Origin: Pseudonocardia sp.
GTDB taxonomy: Bacteria > Actinomycetota > Actinomycetes > Mycobacteriales > Pseudonocardiaceae
Length of the DNA: 44,633 bases
Assembly: GCF_025965585.1 (NCBI RefSeq)
Contig: NZ_JAOPWR010000236.1
Location: forward strand, 1-44,633
Direction of reading: 5' to 3'
Shown here: positions 1 through 8,122 of the stretch, piece by piece
Layout of the letters: each line of letters starts with the position of its first letter
How positions within the stretch are numbered: the stretch's first letter is position 1
The notes under the pieces: model-generated
Database searches by the model: none
What the model was told of the DNA's origin: nothing
Seen by the model: the letters and a program-made list of their open reading frames with translations, nothing else
Translations under genes and position numbers: made by a program

Positions 1-1
1 C

Positions 2-382
2 GTCTTCGGCGTCGTGCGCGTCACCCACGCGTTCCTGCCATTGCTGCAGCGGTCGGCCGCCCCGGTCATCGTCAACCTCAGCAGCGGCCTGGCTTCGCTG
101 GCCCGGGTCACCGCTGCGGGCACCCCGACGTACGCGTACCCAGGGATCGCCTATCCAGCGTCGAAGGTCGCGGTCAACATGATCACCGTCCAGTACGCGA
201 AGGCGTTCCCGAACATGCGGATCAACGCCGTGGAGCCTGGTTACACCAAGACCGACCTGAACGGGAACACGGGCACGCAGACTGTGGAGCAGGGCGCCGA
301 GATCATCGTCCGCATGGCCGAGGTGAACCCCGACGGCCCGACCGGAGGCTACTTCGACACCGACGGCTCTCTCCCCTGGTAG
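2..382 (+). CDS. Short-chain dehydrogenase/reductase, C-terminal part
   Basis: The gene is cut by the left window edge; the frame is open from base 2 and ends at TAG 380-382. Visible SDR features are the NLSSG strand carrying the catalytic serine, followed by the YPASK catalytic Tyr-Lys motif and the EPGYTKTDL segment typical after strand 6. The N-terminal Rossmann GxxxGxG motif lies outside the window. SDR enzymes of this kind are cytosolic NAD(P)-dependent alcohol or carbonyl oxidoreductases; the substrate cannot be read from this fragment. It converges on the AraC gene with about 107 bp between, where no other gene is seen. Confidence 0.88.
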   Translation, partial: VFGVVRVTHAFLPLLQRSAAPVIVNLSSGLASLARVTAAGTPTYAYPGIAYPASKVAVNMITVQYAKAFPNMRINAVEPGYTKTDLNGNTGTQTVEQGAEIIVRMAEVNPDGPTGGYFDTDGSLPW

Positions 383-489
383 GAGGAGGGGCAACCAGGT
401 GGAGGGCACCCGCCTGGTCGGCCCCGCGTGTGCGTTCGGCATCGCCTCCGCTCGCTGATGGAGGTCGACGACCCGTGATCGGGGGTCGA

Positions 490-1494
490 TCAGGCGCTGC
501 GTTCGCGCAGCGTGTCTCGCGGGAGCTCGTTGAACCGCTCCTTGTACTGCTGTGCGAAACGGCTCTGGTGGAAGAACCCCCACCGCAGGGCGACGTCAGT
601 GACCCTGGTCAGCCCCGGGTCGCAACGGAGAAGTTCGGATCGGACGTGGTCGAGCCTGATGCGTCGAAGGTAGGCCATGGGTGGCTCGCCGAGCTCCTGC
701 TGGAACGTCGCATGCAAGGTCCGGACGCTCATGTTGCCGACCCGCGCGAGCTCCGGTGGGCTCAGCGGCTCGTCGGCATGCTGTTCCATGTACTCGATCA
801 CGGCCCCGAGCCGGCCCTTGCGGACCGGATCCCCGGGAGCCGCCAGTGCATCGGAGTACTGATGGCGTCCGGTGTGGAGCAGCTGCGTCATGACGAACGC
901 CTCGAGCTGCTCACGGGCGATCGGCATGTCGGCCAGCCCGCCGGGTCGATCAAGTTCGCGTGCGAAGAACTCCACGGAAGACAGCAGGGTCATTCCCGCT
1001 GCAGTCGAGAGGTCGATGCCGAAGTCGAAGTCGAGAACGTCGTTCACGGGACGGTTGAGGTGTTCGCCCAGGTGGTTCTCGAGGCTCAGCCGCGGGATCT
1101 TCAGGATCAGCTGCTCGGCGTCGGGCGACCACCGAACCGTATTCTCCTGGTCGGGAAGCAGCACGATCCCGCTCATGCGGCCGGCGGTCGTCTCACGCTC
1201 GCCATCGGTCCGGGTGGCATCCGTGCGCCCGGCGATCGTCAGGTTCACGTGGTAGCAGTCCTCGGTCGGAGGCATCACCAGCTTGGCGCACGACTTGTAG
1301 GTCAGGTAGCCGAGGGTGAAGAGCCGGTCCGACGTCGCGTTGAGCGTCATCTCCAGCCGGTCGTCCGGCGCCGACAGGTCGTGGTCGAGATAGACGCGCG
1401 TGACAGCATCGCGGGCCTCTTCGAGGCTGCGCGTGCCCAGTACCGGGTAGCGCGCCAGCAATGCGGTTGGGCCGTGCACGAGCGGTTCTACCAT
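490..1494 (-). CDS. AraC-family transcriptional regulator
   Basis: This 334-residue protein has the usual AraC/XylS layout: an N-terminal ligand-binding-like half (about residues 20-190, AraC-binding type seen in activators of aromatic catabolism) and a C-terminal double helix-turn-helix (about 235-334). The second HTH is clear, with VALRWGFFHQSRFAQQY and the downstream FNELP. It is divergent from the aldehyde dehydrogenase gene across a 322-bp region that holds three phased direct repeats, so it probably activates the dehydrogenase/monooxygenase pair. The inducer is unknown. The start at ATG 1494 gives a normal family length. Confidence 0.92.
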   Translation of the reverse strand: MVEPLVHGPTALLARYPVLGTRSLEEARDAVTRVYLDHDLSAPDDRLEMTLNATSDRLFTLGYLTYKSCAKLVMPPTEDCYHVNLTIAGRTDATRTDGERETTAGRMSGIVLLPDQENTVRWSPDAEQLILKIPRLSLENHLGEHLNRPVNDVLDFDFGIDLSTAAGMTLLSSVEFFARELDRPGGLADMPIAREQLEAFVMTQLLHTGRHQYSDALAAPGDPVRKGRLGAVIEYMEQHADEPLSPPELARVGNMSVRTLHATFQQELGEPPMAYLRRIRLDHVRSELLRCDPGLTRVTDVALRWGFFHQSRFAQQYKERFNELPRDTLRERSA

Positions 1495-1617
1495 CGTCCG
1501 ACACCTCCACGTGTCGTCGTTCCGCGAGCTCGGCGCACCTCGCTGTCATGTACTACAGCAGTGCGCCCACTGCCCGCGTAGATCGCCGAACGATATTCGA
1601 AGCGGCGGCGGCCCACT

Positions 1618-1668
1618 AGCCGCTGGGAGCGGCGCGCTATCCGCTGAGTGCATGCGGGAGCCGCTGGG
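1618..1668. promoter_or_regulatory. Three phased direct repeats, probable AraC-type operator
   Basis: Three 10-bp copies begin at 1618 (AGCCGCTGGG), 1639 (ATCCGCTGAG) and 1659 (AGCCGCTGGG). Their starts are 21 and 20 bp apart, so they lie on the same DNA face. AraC/XylS regulators usually bind direct half-sites spaced about 21 bp, and an AraC gene lies just upstream and divergent. Binding by that protein is inferred. Confidence 0.5.
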
Positions 1669-1718
1669 CTGTGGCTCGGGTCTCGCTCGCCTCGCGCAGA
1701 ACGGATGACCAGCTGCCC

Positions 1719-1734
1719 TGTGCGGATATCCACA
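1719..1734. promoter_or_regulatory. 16-bp near-palindrome upstream of the aldehyde dehydrogenase gene
   Basis: TGTGCGGATATCCACA is symmetric except for one base pair and has a perfect GGATATCC core. It lies 83 bp before the dehydrogenase start and downstream of the three direct repeats. It could be a second regulator site or part of the promoter; no convincing -35/-10 pair was identified. The rest of 1495-1816 shows no gene. Confidence 0.3.
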
Positions 1735-1816
1735 CCGGTCATACCTGCTTAGCGTCTGCGGTCATCCCCTGCCAGTGAAGGCAGCTGACGGTGGGATCTG
1801 ACGAAGGAGGTCATGA

Positions 1817-3304
1817 ATGTCCACCTCATCCCCACCGTTGGAAGAGTTCAAGCTCTTCATCAACGGCAAATCGGTAGACGCGCGATCGGGCCGATCGTTC
1901 GAGTCGCAGAACCCGTACTCCGGCCAACCGTGGGCCCGCATGGCCGACGGCGGACCGGAAGACATCGACGAGGCGGTGGCCTCGTCCCGCGCGGCGTTCG
2001 AAGGCGAGTGGGGAGCCATGACCGGCTTCCAGCGGGCCGCGATCATCCGGAAGTGCGGTGACGCGATCGCCGCCAACGCCGAGCGGCTCGCCCGCCTCGA
2101 GGTGAACGACTCCGGGAAGCTTTACCGGGAGATGATAGGGCAGCTCAACGCGCTGCCGAACTGGTACTACTATTTCTCCGGGCTGGCCGACAAGATCGAG
2201 GGCCGCACCGTGCCGCCGGTGAACCCGAACTACTTCGGATTCACCACGCGCGAGCCGGTGGGCGTCGTCGGGGCCATCACCCCGTGGAACTCCCCGCTCC
2301 TGCTGCTCACGTTCAAGCTCGCCCCCGCACTGGCCGCCGGCTGCACGATGGTGGTCAAGCCGTCCGAGCACGCGCCGGCCTCGACCGTCGCGTTCGCTGA
2401 GATCCTGCACGAGGCGGGCCTGCCGGCCGGGGTGCTCAACGTCGTCACCGGGTGGGACCGCTCCACCGGCGAGGCGCTGGCCACCCACCAGGGCGTGGAC
2501 AAGATCGCGTTCACCGGCTCGTCGGCGACGGGGGCCAAGGTCGCCCAGGCGGCGGTGGCGAACTTCAACCGCGTGACGCTGGAGCTCGGCGGGAAGAGCC
2601 CGCAGATCGTCTTCCCCGACGCCGACCTCGACGCCGCTGCGAACGGGCTGATCGCGGGCGTGTTCGCCGCCACCGGGCAGACCTGCATGGCCGGCTCGCG
2701 GCTGATCGTCCACGCCGACGTGCACGACGAGCTGATCGCGAAGGTCGTGGCGCGGGCGAACAGCATCAAGCTCGGCGACCCGAACGAGGCCGAGACGGAG
2801 ATGGGCCCGGTCGCCAACCGGCCGCAGTACGAGAAGGTGCTCGGCTACCTGCAGGGCGCCGCGGCCGAGGGCGCCACGTTCGCCTGCGGCGGCGAGCCCG
2901 ACGCCGAGCGCGGTGGCCTGTTCGTCAAGCCGACCGTGGTCACCGGCGTCGGACCGGAGAACACCATCGTCCGCGAGGAGGTGTTCGGCCCGGTGCTCTC
3001 CGCGTACACCTTCGCCGACGAGGACGAGGCCCTCAAGCTCGCCAACGACACCCCCTACGGTCTTGCCGGCGCCGTCTGGACGAAGGACGTGCACCGCGCC
3101 CACCGCGTCGCCGGGAAGCTCCGCGCCGGCACCGTGTGGATCAACGCCTACCGCGTGATCGCGCCGAACATGCCCTTCGGCGGCTTCGGCGCCAGCGGCA
3201 TCGGCCGCGAGAACGGCATCGACGCGCTCGGCGAGTACACGGAGAACAAGTCGGTGTTCGTGGAGCTCACCGGCGGCACGCGCGACCCGTTCCAGCTCGG
3301 CTGA
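1817..3304 (+). CDS. NAD(P)-dependent aldehyde dehydrogenase
   Basis: This 495-residue protein is full length for the ALDH superfamily and oxidises an aldehyde to its acid. The family motifs are present in order: TPWNSPLLL (about 155), the ELGGKSP motif with general-base Glu256, GQTCMAGSR with nucleophile Cys290, and the late EEVFGPVLS and PFGGFGASG segments. The start ATG 1817 is preceded by a strong GAAGGAGG at 1803-1810. A second ATG at 1813 is in another frame. The LLM monooxygenase follows 61 bp downstream, suggesting the pair oxidises a substrate to an aldehyde and then an acid. The exact aldehyde is not known. Confidence 0.95.
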   Translation: MSTSSPPLEEFKLFINGKSVDARSGRSFESQNPYSGQPWARMADGGPEDIDEAVASSRAAFEGEWGAMTGFQRAAIIRKCGDAIAANAERLARLEVNDSGKLYREMIGQLNALPNWYYYFSGLADKIEGRTVPPVNPNYFGFTTREPVGVVGAITPWNSPLLLLTFKLAPALAAGCTMVVKPSEHAPASTVAFAEILHEAGLPAGVLNVVTGWDRSTGEALATHQGVDKIAFTGSSATGAKVAQAAVANFNRVTLELGGKSPQIVFPDADLDAAANGLIAGVFAATGQTCMAGSRLIVHADVHDELIAKVVARANSIKLGDPNEAETEMGPVANRPQYEKVLGYLQGAAAEGATFACGGEPDAERGGLFVKPTVVTGVGPENTIVREEVFGPVLSAYTFADEDEALKLANDTPYGLAGAVWTKDVHRAHRVAGKLRAGTVWINAYRVIAPNMPFGGFGASGIGRENGIDALGEYTENKSVFVELTGGTRDPFQLG

Positions 3305-3365
3305 GCGCAGCTTGCGTAGCGAACATCAACGCTGAACCACCCATCCCCGGCAGAACCAGGAGACC

Positions 3366-4553
3366 ATGATGACCGCCACCGTCACCGCCAACGAACGCCT
3401 CGGCCTCGCCCCCACCGACCCCCGCCCGGCCGCGGAAACACAGCCCGCGGCCGACCGCACCGAGACCAACCCGCTGTTCGGCGACCAGAAGATGAAGCTG
3501 GGTCTGTTCGGCACCAACTGCTCCTACGGGCTGATCATGAGCCACGCCCCCAGCAGCTACGAGATCACCTGGGAGCACACCAAGGAGATCGCGCAGCGCG
3601 CCGACCGGCTCGGGTTCGACGTGCTGGTCCCCGTCGCCCGCTGGAAAGGCTTCGGCGGGTCCACGAACTTCAACGGCAACTGCTTCGAGACCTACACCTG
3701 GGCCGCCGGGATCGCCGAGGCGACCGAGCGGATCGCGATCGCCGCCACCTCGCACCTGCCGACGATGCACCCAATCGTCGCAGCCAAGCAGGCCACCACG
3801 GTCGACCGGATCTCCGGGGGCCGCTTCGCGCTGAACATGGTCATGGGCTGGGTGCCGCCGGAGATGGAGATGTTCGGCTCCGAGCAGCGCGAGCACGACG
3901 AGCGCTATGCCTACGGCCAGGAGTGGCTGGACTTCGTGAACCGGCTCTGGACCGAGCAGGGCACCTTCGGCATCCACTCGACGTACTTCGACGCCGAGCT
4001 GCTCGAGGCCTACCCGAAGCCGCACCAGGGCCCACGGCCCGCGCTGATCAACGCGGGCAACTCGCCCTCGGGCATCGAGTTCTCCGCGAAGAACGTCGAC
4101 TTCAACTTCGCCTCGCTGGACACGCTGGAGAACATCAAGGCCTACACGACGGCTCTGAAGAATAAGGCGCGCGAGGAGTACCAGCGCGAGATCCACGCGA
4201 TGACCTACGGCCTCGTGGTCTGCCGGGACACCGAGGAGGAGGCAAAGGCCGCCTTCCAGCAGGTCGTCGACGAGGGCGACTGGGGCGCGGCCGGCAACGT
4301 CATCAAGATCGCCGGATCGGGCGCGAGCCAGTCCTTCGACCACGCCGTCAAGGAGATGCAGGAGCGCTTCATCGCCGGCTGGGGCGGCTACCCGATCGTC
4401 GGCACACCGGAACAGGTGACCGAAGAGCTCGGCCGTCTCAACGAGGCCGGGATGGAGGGCATGATCTTCGGGCTCATCGACTACAACGAGGAGCTCAAGT
4501 ACTTCGGCGACAACGTCATGCCGCTCTTGAAGGAGGCCGGCCTCCGGCACTAA
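3366..4553 (+). CDS. LLM-class flavin-dependent monooxygenase
   Basis: This 395-residue protein belongs to the bacterial luciferase-like (F420/FMNH2-dependent TIM-barrel) oxidoreductases, nearest in style to alkanesulfonate/dimethylsulfone monooxygenases. Supporting segments are TSHLPTMHPIVAAKQATTVD, the conserved ISGGRFALNMVMGW stretch, and the late GTPEQVTEELGRL motif. About 40 N-terminal residues are Ala/Pro/Thr rich and look unstructured, so a later start (ATG 3492, KMKLGLFG) is possible; the upstream ATG 3366 follows AGGAGACC. Such two-component enzymes need a separate flavin reductase, and none is seen beside it. It is probably co-transcribed with the aldehyde dehydrogenase. Confidence 0.9.
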   Translation: MMTATVTANERLGLAPTDPRPAAETQPAADRTETNPLFGDQKMKLGLFGTNCSYGLIMSHAPSSYEITWEHTKEIAQRADRLGFDVLVPVARWKGFGGSTNFNGNCFETYTWAAGIAEATERIAIAATSHLPTMHPIVAAKQATTVDRISGGRFALNMVMGWVPPEMEMFGSEQREHDERYAYGQEWLDFVNRLWTEQGTFGIHSTYFDAELLEAYPKPHQGPRPALINAGNSPSGIEFSAKNVDFNFASLDTLENIKAYTTALKNKAREEYQREIHAMTYGLVVCRDTEEEAKAAFQQVVDEGDWGAAGNVIKIAGSGASQSFDHAVKEMQERFIAGWGGYPIVGTPEQVTEELGRLNEAGMEGMIFGLIDYNEELKYFGDNVMPLLKEAGLRH

Positions 4554-4584
4554 TTCCCTCCCGACAGATGGGTCTCCGTACAAC

Positions 4585-4618
4585 GTCGGCCGGGGCGGGG
4601 CGATCCGTCCCGGCCGAC
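4585..4618 (+). terminator. Strong GC hairpin, probable terminator of the ALDH/LLM operon
   Basis: Perfect 10-bp arms GTCGGCCGGG (4585-4594) and CCCGGCCGAC (4609-4618) flank a 14-nt loop, 32 bp after the monooxygenase stop. There is no T-tract, which is common for actinobacterial terminators. Confidence 0.6.
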
Positions 4619-4682
4619 GACGAACGACATCTCCGGCATCCTGATCCTCGAGCACTGCCGACTCGCCGAGGAGAAAGCATGT

Positions 4683-4764
4683 GTGACAGCGACAAGATCA
4701 AACGTGACGATCCTGCCCACCGGGATCATGCACGCCGACCTCACCTGGCTACTGATCAGCCCAG
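4683..4764 (+). pseudogene. Possible 5' remnant of a metallo-beta-lactamase-fold gene
   Basis: A GTG at 4683 follows GAGGAG (4667-4672) and opens a short frame reading VTILPTGIMHADLTWLLISP. This resembles the first strand of lactonase-type MBL proteins. After about 27 codons the similarity fades and the frame runs into low-complexity sequence. It would be a truncated 5' end. The call rests on one short segment and is weak. Confidence 0.2.
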
Positions 4765-4785
4765 TCGCGGATACCGGCCAGTGGG

Positions 4786-4896
4786 ATGAAAACCGAGCGG
4801 ATCGCGGATCACCTCCGGGCCGGCCGCATCACCGTCGACGGTGAGATCGCGCACGAACTGGAACCGCCAGCGCCTGAGCGGATCGTGTTCCACTAG
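4786..4896 (+). CDS. Small hypothetical protein (36 aa)
   Basis: ATG 4786 to TAG 4894-4896 encodes 36 residues beginning MKTERIADHLRAGRITVDGE and ending ERIVFH. The codon use is coding-like and the composition (basic N-terminal helix, then a short strand and a proline turn) looks like a real peptide or the tail of a larger gene. The family is not recognised. It overlaps the end of the possible MBL remnant in another frame. Confidence 0.3.
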   Translation: MKTERIADHLRAGRITVDGEIAHELEPPAPERIVFH

Positions 4897-4957
4897 CCTC
4901 ACGCCCCGCCGCGCTCCCCCGCGGCGCAGCAATGTTTGCGTGCGAGCGGGGAGCCCC

Positions 4958-5431
4958 ATGTCGTCGGATGCGGTGACCACGGCCGAGGAACTGGCCAACC
5001 AGCTCGCCCTCTACGCGGGCGACATCCACGTTGTCCTCCGGCAGCACGACGTGCACGCTGAGGAGCTCCTCCCCCACAACATCCTCGACGTGCGCGCCGT
5101 GCTCGATCCCGACGGGGAACGGACCAGCCACTCCTCCTGCAACGCCGCCGTTCCAGCCTCAGGCCTGGACCCGTCACACCCCCACGCCGGAGGGAGATCA
5201 CGCAGGACAGAGGCTGAGCATGTGCCGGTGCCACCATCGGGAGCACGCTCGTGTGCGGGTGAGGCAGTCCGCGCGGTCAGGACCTGGCCCGGCCGGACAG
5301 CTCGTCGACGAGCAGCCGCAACGCGGAGTGGTCCAGCGATCCGTGTCCACGCGCACGCAGGGCTCCCATCAGCTGGGCAACGACTGCCCCGAGTGGGATG
5401 GCGACGCCGGCCTCGCGGGCCGCGGCGGTGA
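4958..5431 (+). CDS. Possible hypothetical protein, only the first ~58 codons coding-like
   Basis: From ATG 4958 the frame reads MSSDAVTTAEELANQLALYA and continues with good GC3 codon bias to about 5131. After that, composition becomes Ser/Arg/Pro rich and the frame runs antisense into the dehydrogenase gene ending at 5277, so the 3' part is probably not real. A frameshift or deletion near 5131 would explain this. Function is unknown, and no other gene is seen in 4897-5276. Confidence 0.25.
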   Translation: MSSDAVTTAEELANQLALYAGDIHVVLRQHDVHAEELLPHNILDVRAVLDPDGERTSHSSCNAAVPASGLDPSHPHAGGRSRRTEAEHVPVPPSGARSCAGEAVRAVRTWPGRTARRRAAATRSGPAIRVHAHAGLPSAGQRLPRVGWRRRPRGPRR

Positions 5432-6170
5432 CGATGCCGAGGTCCTTGTGGTGCAGGTCGACGCGGAACCCGGGTGTGTAGTCGCCGGCGATCATCCCGG
5501 CCGCCTTGCGGTCCAGGATCCGGTTTCCCGCAAGACCACCGGCGAGAACTTTCACCGCGGCCTCCGCATCGACGCCGTGCGCATCGAGGAACACCAACGC
5601 CTCGGCGACCAGCTCGATCGTGCCGGCCACGATGAGCTGGTTGGCGGCCTTCACCGTCTGACCGGACCCCGCGGGACCGACGTGCACGACGGTGGTGCCC
5701 ATGGCCTCGAGGATCGGGTGGGCCGCGTCGACGTCGGCGGCCGCGCCGCCGACCATGATCGACAGGCTGCCCTCGATCGCCCCGGCCTCACCACCGGAGA
5801 CCGGCGCGTCAACAGCACGGATGCCCTTGTCGGCTGCTGCGGCGGCCATGCGCACCGTGACGTCGGGCCGGATCGTGCTGGCGTCGATCCACAACGCCCC
5901 GGACGCGGCGTGCTCGAGCACGCCGTCCCCACCGGCCACGACCTGCTCGACGTCCGGCGAGTCGGGCAGCATCGTGACGATGACGTCGGCGTCGTGGACC
6001 GCGGCGGCGATCGTCTCCGCACCGCGTCCGCCCTGCTCGACGAACTTCGCGACCTTGGCGGGGCTTCTGTTGTAGCCGATGACGTCGTAACCGGCCCTGA
6101 GCAGGTTGTTCGCCATCGGTCCGCCCATGATGCCGAGACCGAGGACGGCGACGGCCGTGGACGACCTCAT
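5277..6170 (-). CDS. 3-hydroxyisobutyrate-dehydrogenase-like NAD(P)-dependent oxidoreductase
   Basis: This 297-residue protein has the length and layout of the beta-hydroxyacid dehydrogenase family. It shows the N-terminal nucleotide-binding motif GLGIMGGPMA (11-20), the substrate motif DAPVSGGEAGA (121-131) and the catalytic lysine K174 in GSGQTVKAANQ. A longer frame extends upstream to 6371, but ATG 6170 begins directly at the Rossmann strand and overlaps the preceding stop as ATGA, which fixes the start. It oxidises a 3-hydroxy acid, or reduces a tartronate-type semialdehyde; the substrate is not determined. It is last in the minus-strand operon. Confidence 0.92.
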   Translation of the reverse strand: MRSSTAVAVLGLGIMGGPMANNLLRAGYDVIGYNRSPAKVAKFVEQGGRGAETIAAAVHDADVIVTMLPDSPDVEQVVAGGDGVLEHAASGALWIDASTIRPDVTVRMAAAAADKGIRAVDAPVSGGEAGAIEGSLSIMVGGAAADVDAAHPILEAMGTTVVHVGPAGSGQTVKAANQLIVAGTIELVAEALVFLDAHGVDAEAAVKVLAGGLAGNRILDRKAAGMIAGDYTPGFRVDLHHKDLGIVTAAAREAGVAIPLGAVVAQLMGALRARGHGSLDHSALRLLVDELSGRARS

Positions 6171-6472
6171 GTCTGGGACCGTTGGTCGGGCAGTGGGCGG
6201 TAGAGGCGCGGTTCGCGGCTCTCGAGCAACGGGAACAGCCCGTTGACCGCCAGCGTGGTGAAGTGCGCGGAACTGCGATGCGCTTCGAGTCCGGCGTCGT
6301 CGCGGTAGCGCTCGTAGAGCAGGAACTCCTGCGGGTCCTCCTCCGAGCGGTGCACGCGGAACGTCAGGCATCCCGGTTCCTGCGCGCTCGCGGCGGTGAG
6401 CTCACCGAACAGCGTGACCGCCTCGTCTTCCTGGCCGGGCCGAACGCGATAGGTGACGACGGCGCAGATCAC
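6167..6472 (-). CDS. Antibiotic biosynthesis monooxygenase (ABM) domain protein
   Basis: This 101-residue single-domain protein has the ABM/dimeric ferredoxin-like fold pattern: VTYRVRPGQEDEAV, EPGCLTFRVHRSEEDP and EFLLYERYRDDAGLEAH followed by SSAHF. These small dimers act as cofactor-free monooxygenases, isomerases or quinol-handling proteins. It starts at GTG 6472, overlapping the FAH stop as GTGA, and its stop overlaps the next ATG. It is therefore tightly coupled on both sides, which argues for a role in the same pathway. Confidence 0.88.
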   Translation of the reverse strand: MICAVVTYRVRPGQEDEAVTLFGELTAASAQEPGCLTFRVHRSEEDPQEFLLYERYRDDAGLEAHRSSAHFTTLAVNGLFPLLESREPRLYRPLPDQRSQT

Positions 6473-7326
6473 GCCTTGTCCCACGCGACGAGCTGTTGAC
6501 GCTGCCGCCCGAGCTTCTCGATCTCGAGCTCGACGACGTCTCCCTCCTGGAGGTAGGGGAACCGGCCGCCGAGCGCGACACCACCCGGCGTGCCGGTCAG
6601 GACGATGTCGCCGGGCTCCAGGATCATGTACTGCGACAGGTCCGAGACGAGCCACGCCGCCTTGAAGATCATGTCCTTGGTGTTGGAGTCCTGGCGGGGT
6701 TCCCCGTTGACGAAGGACCGGATGTCGAGCACCTGCGGGTCGATCTCGTCCGCGGGCACGAGCACCGGGCCGACGGGGCAGAACGTCGCGGCTGTCTTGC
6801 CCTTGGTCCACTGCCCACCGGACCTGTTGTTCTGCAGGTCGCGTTCCGACACGTCGTTGCTGATCGTATAACCGGCGATGTACTGCTGCGCTTCCTCGGG
6901 GGAGTCGACGTACTGCGCGCGGCGGCCGATGACCACCGTGAGCTCGACCTCCCAGTCGGTGTGCGTGCACCCGCGCGGTATCGCGACGTCGTCGTAGGGG
7001 CCGACGACGGTGTTGGGGTGCTTGAGGAACACCACCGGGTGTTCCGGGGTGGACAGGCCGCACTCGGCGACGTGTGCGGCGTAGTTCTGCCCGACGCAGA
7101 TCACGGCGCCGGGCCGCGCGACCGGCGCACCGACGCGCTCGTTCTCCCAACCGCTGATGACCGGGAGCGACCCGTCCGCCAGTGCGGTTCGGGTGCGTCC
7201 GATCCCGCCGTCGTCGAAGAAGATGCCGTCGATGTCGTTCGTCAGCGAGGACATGTCGTGGACCGTGTCGCCCTGACGGACGACAGGACGCTCATGTCCG
7301 AGCGGACCGAGGCGCATGAATTCCAT
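6469..7326 (-). CDS. Fumarylacetoacetate hydrolase (FAH) family protein
   Basis: This 285-residue protein matches the bacterial FAH family, which includes hydroxymuconate decarboxylases/hydratases, acylpyruvases and 3-deoxy-sugar-acid hydrolases. The metal ligands are visible as E126 and E128 in DWEVELTVVIGR and D159 in TISNDVSERD. The conserved GQNYAAH (79-85) and the C-terminal LTGTPGGVALG are also present. In context with an amidohydrolase and an alpha/beta hydrolase it probably cleaves a C-C bond of a 2-oxo or dioxo intermediate. ATG 7326 follows an AGAG-type ribosome site. Confidence 0.93.
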   Translation of the reverse strand: MEFMRLGPLGHERPVVRQGDTVHDMSSLTNDIDGIFFDDGGIGRTRTALADGSLPVISGWENERVGAPVARPGAVICVGQNYAAHVAECGLSTPEHPVVFLKHPNTVVGPYDDVAIPRGCTHTDWEVELTVVIGRRAQYVDSPEEAQQYIAGYTISNDVSERDLQNNRSGGQWTKGKTAATFCPVGPVLVPADEIDPQVLDIRSFVNGEPRQDSNTKDMIFKAAWLVSDLSQYMILEPGDIVLTGTPGGVALGGRFPYLQEGDVVELEIEKLGRQRQQLVAWDKA

Positions 7327-7341
7327 GGTGATCTCTCCGGG

Positions 7342-8118
7342 TCAGTGGGCAGCGGGGCCGAAGTAGAAGTTCAGCAGCAGGTCGGTGACCTCGACAGGAC
7401 GTTCGAGGGTGAGCCAGTGCGCGCACCGGGACAGCACCTCGAGGTGCGAGCCCTTGATGCGGTCGGCCAGTGCTCGTGCGACCGGCGGTGGCCCGGTCAG
7501 GTCCTCGTCGCCGGTGATCAGCAACGTGGGGCAGTCGATGTGCTCGACCTCGGCGGGCTCACTCGCCGCCGTGGCTTCGCAAATCTGCGCGTAGCCCTCG
7601 GGGTCCTGCCGCATGACCAGTTCCCGGACGAACGCGGCGACCTCCGGCCGGTTGGTCCGGGTGCTGGCCGACGTGGCGACCCCGACGGTCGCGTCGGCGA
7701 TGGAAACCATGCCCTGCTCACGGGCCGTCGTTGCGCGCTGCCGCAGTCCGGCGCGACCCTGCTCGGGCGGGGCACCGAGCGGACCGAGCAGGGCCAAGCT
7801 GCGCACCAGGCCCGGATGCCCGACGGCGAGGTGCTGGGCGAGGACCGAGCCGTAGGACCACCCGACGACGTCGACCGCCGCGCCGCCGCCGTGCTGGTCG
7901 ATCACCGCGACGAGGTCCTCCACCAACGTCGCGGTACTGATCGTGCCGGTCGTCGCGCTGCGGCCGGAGCCGCGGAGGTCGGGCCGGATGACGGTGAAGA
8001 ACCGGCTCAGCGCGCCCACCTGCGGGCCGAAGATGTTGCCGGTGGCCCCGATGCCGGGGATGAGGAGAAGCCCGGGGCCGGACCCGGTGACCTCGACTGC
8101 TACGTCGTGCACTGCCAT
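7342..8118 (-). CDS. Alpha/beta fold hydrolase
   Basis: This 258-residue protein is a typical small alpha/beta hydrolase. The nucleophile elbow is GWSYGS with Ser88, the oxyanion strand is LLLIPGIGATG (17-27), and DLRGSGRS lies at 47-54. The acid is likely in ITGDEDLTGP and the histidine in SRCAHWLTLERP near the C-terminus. ATG 8118 is chosen over an upstream start because it begins at the first beta strand and lies 4 bp after the amidohydrolase stop. It may hydrolyse an ester, lactone or vinylogous diketone in this pathway. Confidence 0.9.
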   Translation of the reverse strand: MAVHDVAVEVTGSGPGLLLIPGIGATGNIFGPQVGALSRFFTVIRPDLRGSGRSATTGTISTATLVEDLVAVIDQHGGGAAVDVVGWSYGSVLAQHLAVGHPGLVRSLALLGPLGAPPEQGRAGLRQRATTAREQGMVSIADATVGVATSASTRTNRPEVAAFVRELVMRQDPEGYAQICEATAASEPAEVEHIDCPTLLITGDEDLTGPPPVARALADRIKGSHLEVLSRCAHWLTLERPVEVTDLLLNFYFGPAAH

Positions 8119-8122
8119 CGTT

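Noticed and set aside
430..1581. A 383-codon plus-strand frame across the AraC gene
   Set aside because: It is the complement of a clear AraC protein and has no motif or ribosome site.
6171..6371. 67-codon N-terminal extension of the hydroxyacid dehydrogenase
   Set aside because: It overlaps the ABM gene in another frame; the Rossmann strand starts at ATG 6170, which overlaps the ABM stop as ATGA.
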